In this document: positions 9,260-17,691 of the stretch, one piece after another
Numbering within the stretch: position 1 is the first letter of the stretch
Layout of the letters: each line of letters starts with the position of its first letter
NCBI GenBank assembly: GCA_025454395.1
Contig: JALOOM010000030.1
Coordinates: forward strand, 1-64,000
From: Elainella sp. Prado103
GTDB lineage: Bacteria; Cyanobacteriota; Cyanobacteriia; Elainellales; Elainellaceae
DNA: 64,000 bases
Reading direction: 5' to 3'
The notes under the pieces: model-generated
Databases searched by the model: none
The model's input: only the letters and a program-made list of their open reading frames with translations
What the model was told of the DNA's origin: nothing
Program-made: the position numbers and the translations under genes

Positions 9260-9651
9260 GCACTCAGAATCAGTAACAGCAAAGGAATTTAAGAGAAATA
9301 GCAGCCTAAAGTGCGAAATCGTGGCGATCGCGTCATCATCGCGTCATCAATGGGCTGAACTCTATCTCTCAACCCTTGTCAGCATAACGCCGAAAGGACA
9401 CCTTTAACTGCAATCGCATTGTTTAGAACAATTGATAATAATCTTAACACAGTAATCCCAGGAAAGATAATATATCTTCACGATTTCTTGTGATTTGGAT
9501 TCTTCGCGCGAGACGCTGGGGAGGGGCTAGATTGCTGTTAGAGTAAATCTAGAAGACAGGTTCTGTCCTGTTCTATTTTGTTGCTACTTTATTCTATTGG
9601 TGCTCTTACGCTCACTCCCGTACTGAGTCCGACCCATACTGTGATAGACCT
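9260..9651. other. divergent intergenic region between rimO and btpA
   Basis: A 392-base gap between divergent genes, so it must hold promoters for both the rimO-crhR operon (minus) and btpA (plus). The middle (about 9415-9480) is strikingly AT-rich and contains a palindrome-like AAGATAATATATCTT at 9464-9478. CGTCATC is repeated near 9330-9350. I cannot assign -35/-10 boxes with confidence. In Synechocystis crhR has a long 5' leader, so part of this gap may be transcribed leader. Confidence 0.45.
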
Positions 9652-10518
9652 GTGGACTTGAAACAAACCTTTAAAACTGCAAACCCGGTGATTGGTGTTG
9701 TCCATTTGCTGCCCCTGCCAACCTCGCCGCGATGGGGAGGCAGTCTGAGAACCGTGATCGACCGCGCTGAACAGGAAGCCGTAGCGCTGGCATCCGGTGG
9801 GGTTGACGGCATCATCGTCGAGAATTTTTTTGATGCGCCCTTTCCCAAAGACCAGGTGGATCCAGCGGTCGTCAGTGCCATTAGTTTAGTTGTGCATCGG
9901 CTCATGCATTTGGTGACCCTACCGATCGGGATCAATGTGCTCCGGAATGATGCCCACAGCGCCATGGCGATCGCGAGCTGCGTTCAGGCCCACTTCATTC
10001 GCGTCAATGTGCTCACCGGGGTGATGGCGACCGATCAGGGGTTGATCGAAGGTCAGGCCCATCAGCTATTACGCTATCGTCGCGAGTTGGGGAGCGATGT
10101 CAAGATCTTGGCCGATGTGCTCGTGAAACATGCGCGACCTTTAGGATCCCCCAATCTGACGACAGCCGTGCAGGAAACGATCGATCGTGGATTAGCCGAT
10201 GGCGTGATTTTGTCAGGATGGGCAACCGGCAGCCCACCCAGTTTAGAAGATTTAGAGTTGGCGACTGCGGCAGCGCATGATACGCCGGTGTTTATTGGCA
10301 GTGGAGCAAGCTGGGAGAATATTCCGCAACTGATCCAGTCCGCCGATGGGGTGATTGTCTCCAGCTCGTTGAAACGACGAGGACAAGTTGATCAGCCGAT
10401 CGACCCGATTCGCGTCAGCCAATTTGTAGAAGCCATGCGGCGCAGTTTATCTTTAAAAGAGCAAACCCAAAAAGAGCAAACCAACTCTATCGCTCCATCA
10501 GTAGCCGTGCCTTCCTGA
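9652..10518 (+). CDS. btpA: photosystem I biogenesis protein BtpA
   Basis: 288 residues from a GTG start at 9652 (the protein begins MDLKQTFKTANPVIGVVHLLPLP, as the family does). BtpA is an extrinsic thylakoid protein needed for stable accumulation of the PsaA/PsaB reaction-centre proteins in Synechocystis; the fold is a TIM-barrel-like enzyme of unknown reaction. Conserved stretches seen: GGVDGIIVENFFDAPF, LPIGINVLRNDA, DVKILADVLVKHA and VFIGSGA. The usual full length is present. The last ~25 residues (KEQTQKEQT) are a slightly repetitive, poorly conserved tail. Confidence 0.9.
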   Translation: MDLKQTFKTANPVIGVVHLLPLPTSPRWGGSLRTVIDRAEQEAVALASGGVDGIIVENFFDAPFPKDQVDPAVVSAISLVVHRLMHLVTLPIGINVLRNDAHSAMAIASCVQAHFIRVNVLTGVMATDQGLIEGQAHQLLRYRRELGSDVKILADVLVKHARPLGSPNLTTAVQETIDRGLADGVILSGWATGSPPSLEDLELATAAAHDTPVFIGSGASWENIPQLIQSADGVIVSSSLKRRGQVDQPIDPIRVSQFVEAMRRSLSLKEQTQKEQTNSIAPSVAVPS

Positions 10519-10521
10519 AGG

Positions 10522-10683
10522 CTAGAGCAGAATCTGATCTCGGAGTATGCTGCCACGGGGTAGATGAGGCAAAGGCAAGGGAAAATTACATTCATCAAGA
10601 CCAATTTTCAGATCAACCTCAGGATCAAGGGTTTGAACGATCCACCGGAACAATTCATAATCCAGCTTGACTGCTTCGGTCAC
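10522..10683 (-). CDS. possible small conserved protein (53 aa)
   Basis: A 53-residue reading frame convergent with btpA, starting at a GTG at 10683 (the longer frame to 10746 runs back into tandem repeats and looks spurious). The protein (TEAVKLDYELFRWIVQTLDP ... PLPLPHLPRGSILRDQILL) has the amphipathic, non-repetitive composition of real protein and ends just after btpA. No Shine-Dalgarno sequence is seen. I do not recognise the family. It could be a true small gene or the remnant of a longer one. Confidence 0.35.
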   Translation of the reverse strand: MTEAVKLDYELFRWIVQTLDPEVDLKIGLDECNFPLPLPHLPRGSILRDQILL

Positions 10684-10813
10684 TTTTTTGAGTTTGAGGC
10701 AAATTTTTGAGTTTGAGGCAAAATAGCTATTCAGGAAAGCTAACATCTCAGGAAAGCTAACATCTCAGGAAAGCTGACATCATTTTGATCGATGCCCTGA
10801 ATCGATGCCCTGA
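10684..10813. repeat. cluster of short tandem repeats
   Basis: Three different short tandem arrays stand side by side in the gap upstream of the VKOR gene: two copies of a ~19-base unit ending GAGTTTGAGGCAAA (10684-10722); three copies of a 17-base unit TCAGGAAAGCTAACATC (10731-10781, the last with one change); two copies of a 13-base unit ATCGATGCCCTGA (~10788-10813). Confidence 0.8.
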
Positions 10814-10897
10814 ATCAATGTACTGGAACAACTGGAATCATCTCCCTTAACTGCCGAGCAAAAGCCTATGAGTAGCCGCACAACACCGAGGAACCGT

Positions 10898-11839
10898 ATG
10901 AGTAGCCGCCGTAAACCTACCCCCTGGATTCACCGCTGGTCGCGTCCTCTCATTGGTGGGATCGCAGCCTTGGGAATGCTGAACACTGGATATCTGACCG
11001 CAACGAAGCTCTTTGGCGGCGAAGCTGCCTGTCCGACCAGTGGTTGTGAGCAAGTTCTATCAAGTTCTTATGCTGAGATTTTTGGATTGCCGTTGGCTCT
11101 CTTCGGCTTCCTAGCCTATGCAGCAATGTTCACCTTCGCGCTAGTCCCTTTAGCGATCAGCCCTGACCAGAACAAACCCCTGCGTAATGAGTTAGAAAAC
11201 TGGACTTGGCTGTTCCTGTTTCTAGGCGCAACCGCCATGCTGGTGTTCAGTACCTACTTGATGTTTATTATGGCCACCCAGTTCGTGGCAGTCTACGGGG
11301 CTGGGGGATTGTGCTATTACTGCATTGCCTCTGCTTTGTTTGCTCTGACTTTGTTTGTGCTCACAATCCTGGGAAGAGCCTGGGAAGATGTTGGACAACT
11401 GTTATTCAGCGGCTTGATCGTGGCAATGGTAACGATCGTAGGGACATTAGCAGTTTACAACCTTGGTAATCCCTCAACTGCCCGATCCAGCAGCGGCGAT
11501 CCAACTGTCTTTGTACCCACAACACCCTCCGGGCCAGCGGAAATTGCCTTAGCCCAGCATTTAACCCAGGTTGGAGCCAAAATGTACGGGGCTTACTGGT
11601 GCTCTCACTGCCAAGACCAGAAAAATCTATTTGGCAAGGAAGCAGCCGCTCAAGTTCCCTATGTGGAGTGTGATCCCGGTGCCACCAAGTCCCAAGCCGG
11701 AGCCTGCCAAGTTGAGAAGATTGAAGGCTATCCCACCTGGATTATCAATGGGCAGCGTTACTCAGGCACTCAAAGTCTGCAACAGTTAGCCGACTACTCT
11801 GGCTATCAAGGATCTCGTGATTTTCTGCCTGCTTCTTAA
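10898..11839 (+). CDS. VKOR-thioredoxin fusion, disulfide-bond forming enzyme
   Basis: 313 residues from the ATG at 10898, chosen because GAGGA (10888-10892) lies five bases before it; an upstream ATG at 10868 adds ten residues that nearly duplicate the start (MSSR...MSSR). The membrane part has four to five helices with the VKOR cysteine pairs: loop Cys45/Cys50 (ACPTSGC) and active-site Cys139/Cys142 (CYYC). The periplasmic/lumenal C-terminal domain is thioredoxin-like with CSHC (Cys235/Cys238) and the cis-proline region GYPTW. Such cyanobacterial fusions oxidise proteins, with electrons passing thioredoxin domain to VKOR to quinone. All redox cysteines are present. Confidence 0.93.
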   Translation: MSSRRKPTPWIHRWSRPLIGGIAALGMLNTGYLTATKLFGGEAACPTSGCEQVLSSSYAEIFGLPLALFGFLAYAAMFTFALVPLAISPDQNKPLRNELENWTWLFLFLGATAMLVFSTYLMFIMATQFVAVYGAGGLCYYCIASALFALTLFVLTILGRAWEDVGQLLFSGLIVAMVTIVGTLAVYNLGNPSTARSSSGDPTVFVPTTPSGPAEIALAQHLTQVGAKMYGAYWCSHCQDQKNLFGKEAAAQVPYVECDPGATKSQAGACQVEKIEGYPTWIINGQRYSGTQSLQQLADYSGYQGSRDFLPAS

Positions 11840-11976
11840 GACTCTCAACGTCTTCGACTAAAGTCCCAGCTTAAAATCCTCAATTCAGGCAGTAACCCCG
11901 CTCTCATTCACCACTTGCAGCGGGTACTCCTGCCTATCCTGTGCTCAAATTTGCCCTGATTTCAGCATCATCATTA

Positions 11977-12010
11977 CCCGATCGCCCTGCTTCGATCGGG
12001 TTTGTTTTTG
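11977..12010 (+). terminator. rho-independent terminator of VKOR gene
   Basis: Stem CCCGATCG (11977-11984) pairs with CGATCGGG (11993-12000), with an 8-base loop, followed by TTTGTTTTTG. It lies between convergent genes; the T-run is on the plus strand and so serves the VKOR gene. Confidence 0.85.
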
Positions 12011-12018
12011 CCGAAGAA

Positions 12019-14166
12019 TTATTTTTCAGAAATCGGAAACCGTGGCAGACAAACCAGCACGATCGCCTCCGTTAGCACCAGCCCGATCGCCGGAGTCACA
12101 CCCGGTAACCAACCTTGGTTGGCAAAAACGATCCACACTGTTGCTCCCAAGCCAACCAGCAGCCCGATCGTGCCCAGACTCAAGCCAATCGGATGGCGCA
12201 CAAACCAAACCAGTCCACCCCCCATCAGCACCCATCCACTCATCCACAGCCATTCCAGATGATCAGCCCACCACCAGCGCAAAGGCTGCTGATCCAGCAC
12301 CGCACTGAGAACTTGACTCACCATTTGGGCATGAATTACCACCCCTGGCATCAGATATTGTCCACGACTACCACTACTAAAGGGGGTGTAAAACAAATCC
12401 TTACCACTGGGGGCGGTTGTACCAATCAATACCACTTTGTCTTTCACCTGATCGGGAGCAATCCGGTTTTGCAACACCTCCAAAAACGAAACTTGCTGGG
12501 CAGGCTGACGCGGCGATCGGTAATTCAGCAAAATTTGGTAGCCTGCGGCATCAACCCGTTGATAGCCCCCTGAATTTTGCTCTAAAGGCATAAAAATAGT
12601 CTGATCCAGTTGCATTACCCCAGGATAGGACTCACTTTCAAGCGGCTTGATCTGATCGGCCGCCAGATATTTTGTCGCCAGTCGTAAACCAAACGACATA
12701 AAAGTTTGCTCTGCCAGGGTGCCATACAGCAGGTTTCGCCGCACTACCCCATCGGGATCGATCGGAAAATCGTTAAACCCCAGTCGCTCAGGTGGCACTC
12801 CTTTCGGCGGTGGAATATCAAACACCTGCTGTTCATTACCCAACTTCATGATTGCCACCACATTCTCAGCTTGCAATTGCTGCAGCAGTGCTTGATGCCC
12901 CGGCTCTTGAGGCAAGTCGCGATGCAAATCCAGCCCAATCACCCGTGGTTGATGTTGTTGCAATGTGCGGATCACTTGAGCCACATCTTGATCCGAGGGC
13001 GTACCCCGCTGTAATGCTTGCAAATCTGCCTCAGTAATTTCCACCACCAATAGCCTGGGATCAACGCCTCGATCGGGTTGTAACCGAGTCAGTTGGTCAT
13101 ATAAAGCCAACTCCGGGGCTTGCAGCCAGCCAACCTGCCGCGCTGCGGTTAAAAGTCCAGTCACAGCCACCACAATACAGCCGATCTGCCAGAGTCTTCG
13201 GCGTTGATGCACTCGCAATCGCTGTGGCGGTTCCGCTGCCTGAGGCGGATCAACCGGCGAATCAACCAGGCTTTGATCCCCGATCGGATGATGCAACAAT
13301 GAGGGCGGCACCACTAAGGCAGAAGGTAGGATCGTTGATTCTAGGGTGTGATCATGCAGGTGATCAAGCGCTTGCAGTACCTCTTGGGCCGATTGATAAC
13401 GCTGCGAAAAGTGATAACGCACCATATTGTCTAGAACTCGCTTGAACCCCAGCCCCACCGCCGCATGGGTATGCCAGACCAACTCTCCCGTGTCTGGATC
13501 GACCGGCAGTTGAGTCGGCCCGATCCCTGTAATCGCTTGAATGACCGTGACACCTAAGGCATAGAGATCACTGCAATAACGAGGGCGACCGGCCAACTGT
13601 TCGCTGGGAGTATAACCCTGAGTGCCAATGCCCACCGTAAATTTCTGTTCGGCTTCACTAAAAAGCTGGGTGCCAATTTCCTTAACTGCCCCAAAATCGA
13701 TCAGGACAATCCGCCCATCTGTGTGCCGACGCAGCAAGTTACTCGGTTTAATATCTCGGTGGATTACCTGTTGGGCATGCACGAAGGTCAAAATGCCCAA
13801 AACATCCTGAAGTAAATCAATTGCACCGGCTTCACTCAAGCGTCGATCGGGTAAGAATTCCTGGGTGAGGGGATGCCCATCGATCAACTCTTGCACCAAA
13901 TAAAACTCACCTGCCTCTTCAAAAAAATCGAGGAAGCTGGGAATTTGCGGATGCTGTCCTAACTGCACCAATGCTTTAACTTCCGTATCAAACAACCGCC
14001 GAGCAATCAGCAAAAATTGATCGTCCGTTTTGGCGGGCTTCAACTGCTTGACGACACAGTTCTGATCGTGATTAACCCGATCGATTGCCAGGTACGTTTG
14101 CCCAAATCCACCGGTTCCCAACAGCGAAACTAATTTGTAGCGCTCCTTGAGCAGTGAATCTAGCAT
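12019..14166 (-). CDS. Ser/Thr protein kinase with CHASE2 sensor domain
   Basis: 715 residues from the ATG at 14166 (GGAG about seven bases upstream; a longer frame to 14214 is less likely). The N-terminal kinase domain shows the Gly-rich loop GTGGFGQTY (17-25), Lys40, HRDIKPSN (136-143) and DFG (157-159). A membrane segment near residue ~320 leads to a CHASE2 domain (~335-620; ALYDQLTRLQPDRG, VVEITEADL, GFNDFPIDPDGVVRR, VLIGTTAPS), and three membrane helices close the protein. This is the standard cyanobacterial CHASE2-kinase order: an extracytoplasmic sensor controlling a cytoplasmic kinase. Ligand and targets are unknown. The PP2C phosphatase at 17.7 kb could oppose it, but nothing in the sequence shows this. 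Confidence 0.92.
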   Translation of the reverse strand: MLDSLLKERYKLVSLLGTGGFGQTYLAIDRVNHDQNCVVKQLKPAKTDDQFLLIARRLFDTEVKALVQLGQHPQIPSFLDFFEEAGEFYLVQELIDGHPLTQEFLPDRRLSEAGAIDLLQDVLGILTFVHAQQVIHRDIKPSNLLRRHTDGRIVLIDFGAVKEIGTQLFSEAEQKFTVGIGTQGYTPSEQLAGRPRYCSDLYALGVTVIQAITGIGPTQLPVDPDTGELVWHTHAAVGLGFKRVLDNMVRYHFSQRYQSAQEVLQALDHLHDHTLESTILPSALVVPPSLLHHPIGDQSLVDSPVDPPQAAEPPQRLRVHQRRRLWQIGCIVVAVTGLLTAARQVGWLQAPELALYDQLTRLQPDRGVDPRLLVVEITEADLQALQRGTPSDQDVAQVIRTLQQHQPRVIGLDLHRDLPQEPGHQALLQQLQAENVVAIMKLGNEQQVFDIPPPKGVPPERLGFNDFPIDPDGVVRRNLLYGTLAEQTFMSFGLRLATKYLAADQIKPLESESYPGVMQLDQTIFMPLEQNSGGYQRVDAAGYQILLNYRSPRQPAQQVSFLEVLQNRIAPDQVKDKVVLIGTTAPSGKDLFYTPFSSGSRGQYLMPGVVIHAQMVSQVLSAVLDQQPLRWWWADHLEWLWMSGWVLMGGGLVWFVRHPIGLSLGTIGLLVGLGATVWIVFANQGWLPGVTPAIGLVLTEAIVLVCLPRFPISEK

Positions 14167-14241
14167 TGGACTCCGGAGTCTGTTGATCGCCCATTGTGGC
14201 ACAGGCAAAGGCAAGCTGGGAGGGAGGAGCCAGCAGGAGGG

Positions 14242-14898
14242 TTAAGGAGAAGGAACCCAGGTTTCAGGCACCGTCTGAGGTTGATCATGAACTGGAGGAG
14301 ATTGATTCACAACCTCGATCGCCGATCGTACCCACAAAAACAACAAGATGATCAGCAATACAATCCACATATCGCGCGGTGTAAAGGTTGCGCGGGTCTC
14401 AGCATTAGAGTCCGCCTTAGGGTCAGGCTTAGCAGACTTGCAACTCGCTTCAACAGTTGTTTTTTCAAAGGGCAATTGGACAGGTTTGGGGGATGCCGTT
14501 TTAGCCGTTGGCGCTTTGGTTGCCGCAGATAGATCAGCTAGAAGCAGAGTGTTCGACCATTGGGGATCTTTGTCTAGAAAAACAACTTCCACCCCTTCAG
14601 TACGGATGTTTTCGGCGATCCGCTGCGCTTCTTGATATCGTGCTTCTGAGGTGGGGGCTAGCCCAATGATCAACAGTTTTGGCCGATTGAGGTGCTTTTG
14701 GTAAACAACCCCCTGCCCATGGGCTTGATAGATTGCACCCCGATTGAGATATTTCTTCACCTCAATCACCGTGTCAGATGTGACCAGATCAGCCCGAATT
14801 CCATTGCCACAGGAGACTTCTCGATCGACCGCGATCCCTTGCTGTTTTAGCAAAGTTTCAATATGAGTGCGAATATCTTCCTCACGGTTCAATTCCAT
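14242..14898 (-). CDS. PD-(D/E)XK nuclease-like protein with C-terminal membrane anchor
   Basis: 218 residues. The N-terminal ~100 residues look like a restriction-endonuclease fold: Asp37 in GIRADLVTSD, then Glu46 and Lys48 in VIEVKKYL, i.e. D-X(8)-E-V-K, after a helix EEDIRTHIETLLKQQG. A Lys/Ala/Pro/Ser-rich linker (~130-170) joins a single C-terminal membrane helix (~177-193, MWIVLLIILLFLWVRS). A nuclease fold tethered to the membrane by its tail is unusual; the family often serves in defence or DNA repair, but no defence genes stand nearby. It is 75 bases upstream of the CHASE2 kinase on the same strand and could be cotranscribed with it. Confidence 0.6.
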   Translation of the reverse strand: MELNREEDIRTHIETLLKQQGIAVDREVSCGNGIRADLVTSDTVIEVKKYLNRGAIYQAHGQGVVYQKHLNRPKLLIIGLAPTSEARYQEAQRIAENIRTEGVEVVFLDKDPQWSNTLLLADLSAATKAPTAKTASPKPVQLPFEKTTVEASCKSAKPDPKADSNAETRATFTPRDMWIVLLIILLFLWVRSAIEVVNQSPPVHDQPQTVPETWVPSP

Positions 14899-15152
14899 AG
14901 ATTGAGCTTGACCACTCCCCGGCGCGATCGATTATTTTGCCTGCAAATTATTTTCTCAACATTCTTCTCGAACTTCACTACACTAAATGTAGGGTAGCTA
15001 ATTGAGTCAGGCAATGAGTAGCAGACTGAATATAAAAGACTGATATAAAAGACTGATCAAATTACAAGACTGCTCAACGGGCTGATCAAAAAGGCTGATC
15101 AGATGAGTGACTCACAAGAGTCAAGGAAGTCAAGCAAGAAGGAAGACAAGCC

Positions 15153-15866
15153 ATGGGAATTTCGGTTGTCAGGCTATGGGTAGGAATCGTCGGTTCAGGG
15201 CTCGCAGTAGCTGGAGGCATCAGTTCTGTGGCTTGGCATAGTTTAACGAGTTTAACTGCACCTGCCGATCTATCTTTGCCCCTTACCACGGAATCACCCA
15301 ACGAGCAGCCCAGTCAAACCAACAGCCAAAATTTTTCGGAGAAACAAGCGGAGGCACCAGATTTAAGCCCTCGCACCGAAGCCGCAACCCATTACCTCCT
15401 CGATCTCTCCCAAGGACTCCAGACGGCAGAGCGCGATCGGCTCAACTCAACTCAAAAGCTAGCAATTGCCCAAAATATCCTCAGTTGGTTACGCGAAGGC
15501 GAAGACTATTGGGGCGTGCGATCCCGATTTGATGCCGCCTATAGTAGCCAGGTGGCTGGAGACTATGGCCATAACCGAGAGGTCTACATTCGCTTTACCA
15601 CCGAACGGTTCGCACCTGATCACCGAGCAACCCTGAAGCAGCCGAGGCAGGAACCACCGATCCAGATTGGTGCTGCACCTGAGGTTCCGATCGAGCCAGC
15701 CGAAACCTTCCAATCAGCAGAAAATTACGAACTGGTGGATTCGGATCCGCCGAGCCGGAACCCTTATATTCGGACAGGTGTCTACCCAGAGATGCGGTCA
15801 GGGTATCCATTTTATCCCCAACCTGGCTATCGTCCGAGGCGAGCCTACTCCCGTAGGGCTTTCTAG
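15153..15866 (+). CDS. hypothetical secreted or membrane-anchored protein
   Basis: 237 residues. The start MGISVVRLWVGIVGSGLAVAGGISSVAWHS is one hydrophobic segment, either a signal anchor or a signal peptide. The middle (NSTQKLAIAQNILSWLREGEDYWGVRSRFDAAYSS ...) is soluble and helical; the C-terminus is Pro/Arg/Tyr-rich. I do not recognise the family. The gene is preceded by short direct repeats (ATATAAAAGACTG and AGGCTGATCAG-like, ~15030-15110) and stands alone between minus-strand genes. Confidence 0.6.
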   Translation: MGISVVRLWVGIVGSGLAVAGGISSVAWHSLTSLTAPADLSLPLTTESPNEQPSQTNSQNFSEKQAEAPDLSPRTEAATHYLLDLSQGLQTAERDRLNSTQKLAIAQNILSWLREGEDYWGVRSRFDAAYSSQVAGDYGHNREVYIRFTTERFAPDHRATLKQPRQEPPIQIGAAPEVPIEPAETFQSAENYELVDSDPPSRNPYIRTGVYPEMRSGYPFYPQPGYRPRRAYSRRAF

Positions 15867-15905
15867 CAGCCTTCTTTTCTAGCAGCCTTCTTTTTAGCAC
15901 CACAA

Positions 15906-16664
15906 TTAGAAGTCCGGCTCAGCATAATCGATCGGTTTTGGGTAGGGCAACATCCAGGTAGTCGGATACATTCGATTTCCTAACCCCTGAGCCAAAATGC
16001 GGGCATAATTGCCTTGCAGTTCAACCACCTCCCAAATGGCCATCAGTTCGGCACGGGCAAGCTGGGGTTTAGCTTGTAAAATGACCCAGTCACCGACTCC
16101 AACCGTCGGCTGAGCATCCAGATTCAACGGCTCTTGCAGCATCAGATCAATTTCCTCCTGCTGATCCACCAAATCCAGAGCAGCCGTCTCCTCGATCGCC
16201 CGATTAGGCTCGGAGGATAGAGCGGTTCCATCAACCAAATGGGTCACGCCAAACAGAGGCTGAACTGGCTCAGGCAGGTTGACCCAAGGCTGGCTCCGGC
16301 TCGGTTGCTGCACAGGAGGCTGGGATAGTTGAGAGAATTGAGCAGTATCACCTGAATCATGCCCTGCCCGAATTTGCTTCAGGCGAACCCTCGTTTCAGG
16401 CGAAGTAGCTTGCCAAACTTGCCGTTTTTGAGTTGGGGTTAAAGTTTCCAACAGTTCCAGTTCTTCGAGCGAATCGATCACTTCCAGCATGGTTAAGACG
16501 GTATGCAGGCTAGACGGATCCAATAATTCCATATCCGGCTCCGACAGTCCCGTAGGTGTAACAGAGGATGATGTGGATGTCACTGGAGGAGAAGATGTCA
16601 CTGGAGGAGAAATGGCAGCACTCGTCGATCGAACAGCAGACGGAATTAAAGGTAGATCTGACAT
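15906..16664 (-). CDS. hypothetical protein with C-terminal SH3-like segment
   Basis: 252 residues from the ATG at 16664 (MSDLPLIPSAV); the frame continues ten residues further without a better start. The N-terminal third is Ser/Thr/Pro/Val-rich with short repeats (SPPVTSSPPVTS). A helical central part follows (LEVIDSLEELELLETLTPTQKRQVWQA). The last ~65 residues (VGDWVILQAKP ... GNYARILAQGLGNRMYPTTW) look like a small beta-barrel. I cannot name a family. Confidence 0.6.
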   Translation of the reverse strand: MSDLPLIPSAVRSTSAAISPPVTSSPPVTSTSSSVTPTGLSEPDMELLDPSSLHTVLTMLEVIDSLEELELLETLTPTQKRQVWQATSPETRVRLKQIRAGHDSGDTAQFSQLSQPPVQQPSRSQPWVNLPEPVQPLFGVTHLVDGTALSSEPNRAIEETAALDLVDQQEEIDLMLQEPLNLDAQPTVGVGDWVILQAKPQLARAELMAIWEVVELQGNYARILAQGLGNRMYPTTWMLPYPKPIDYAEPDF

Positions 16665-17002
16665 AGCCTCGTCAGAGTGAATAACATGGATCAAAAATTC
16701 AGTTCAGTTCAATTCAGTTCAATTCAGTTCAATTTCAAAGCAGGTCAGGGGAAACCCAAGGAGCGATCGAGTCCAAGCAATCTAGTCCTGAAAAATCTAG
16801 TACCGGGGGCGATCGGACTGAGATCACTGTCGTGAATAATCTTTGATTAAAGCGAAATCAAGGGAAAAAACAACAAAAACAGCCTTCTCTTCCATCTTGA
16901 CTGAAGAAAGCCAAAATGGGCAAAGAAAGCAGTACATTTGTATTTATTCTTGGTCAATCCTTGAAAGGAGGCTATGCGGACTGAGAATGCCAGCTTCCTC
17001 TG
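16665..17002. other. intergenic region with short repeats
   Basis: A 338-base gap between two minus-strand genes. Three to four tandem copies of a 10-base unit (TTCAGTTCAA) lie at about 16700-16735. The rest has no recognisable RNA or gene. It must contain the promoter of the 252-residue hypothetical protein and the end of the YdcF-like transcript; no clear terminator is seen. Confidence 0.4.
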
Positions 17003-17602
17003 CTATCGGAAACGACGAGCCAAGTTAGAACCAGTCTCACCCGTCGCAACCCAGAGCATGGCCCGAGCCGCATCCCGAACCACTTTGGCGATCGGTTCAG
17101 GCGATCGATCAGAGGGTACAGCCACCGGATGAAAATCAATTCCGCGACTACCCAAGACAATTTCACCAATCACTTGAGCACGAGGCATATGATAATCCGA
17201 GGTAATCAGGTAAACACTGCGAATGCCATGGGCTCGGAAGTAGTCAGCTAGCGTTGTGAAGTTCGTCACCGTATCCACAGCCTGATAATCCAAGTGAACC
17301 CGGTTGGGATCAATGCCCGCTTCCAGAAAGACCCATTCGGCATATTCGGGGTTACTCCCAGACGAAACCCAAACAGGCAACCCAGGATGTTGTTTGGCAA
17401 ATTCTGCGGCGAAGCGCTCTCGTTCGACTGCCCCACCCAAAACTAGCACGGCTTCAGGGTTATACCAAAAGCCTTGAGCCTGTTTAAAGCCAAATCCGAA
17501 GAGTAATAGCAGAATCATTGCTGATGCCGCCCGACGAGTAGCACGCAGAATTCGACGCATCAGAGAACGGTGAGGAGAGGTGGCGGCTGGTTTCGATCGC
17601 AT
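17003..17602 (-). CDS. YdcF/ElyC-like (DUF218) membrane protein
   Basis: 199 residues from the ATG at 17602; a longer frame needs a TTG at 17659. A very Arg-rich N-terminus (SLMRRILRATRRAAS) is followed by one membrane helix (~MILLLLFGFGF). The DUF218 fold then shows AVLVLGG, VWVSSGSNPEYAEWV, DTVTNFTTLADYF and VYLITSDYHMPRA. Relatives (E. coli ElyC, SanA, YdcF) act in envelope integrity or lipid-carrier metabolism at the membrane. It lies downstream of the PP2C gene on the same strand. Confidence 0.82.
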   Translation of the reverse strand: MRSKPAATSPHRSLMRRILRATRRAASAMILLLLFGFGFKQAQGFWYNPEAVLVLGGAVERERFAAEFAKQHPGLPVWVSSGSNPEYAEWVFLEAGIDPNRVHLDYQAVDTVTNFTTLADYFRAHGIRSVYLITSDYHMPRAQVIGEIVLGSRGIDFHPVAVPSDRSPEPIAKVVRDAARAMLWVATGETGSNLARRFR

Positions 17603-17691
17603 GACTCGACAAGATCCAACAACAGCAGGGTTAAACGGCGTATGCAGAAGCAACAGCAATAGCTTACAGCACCCTTCCCCATTTCATCGCG

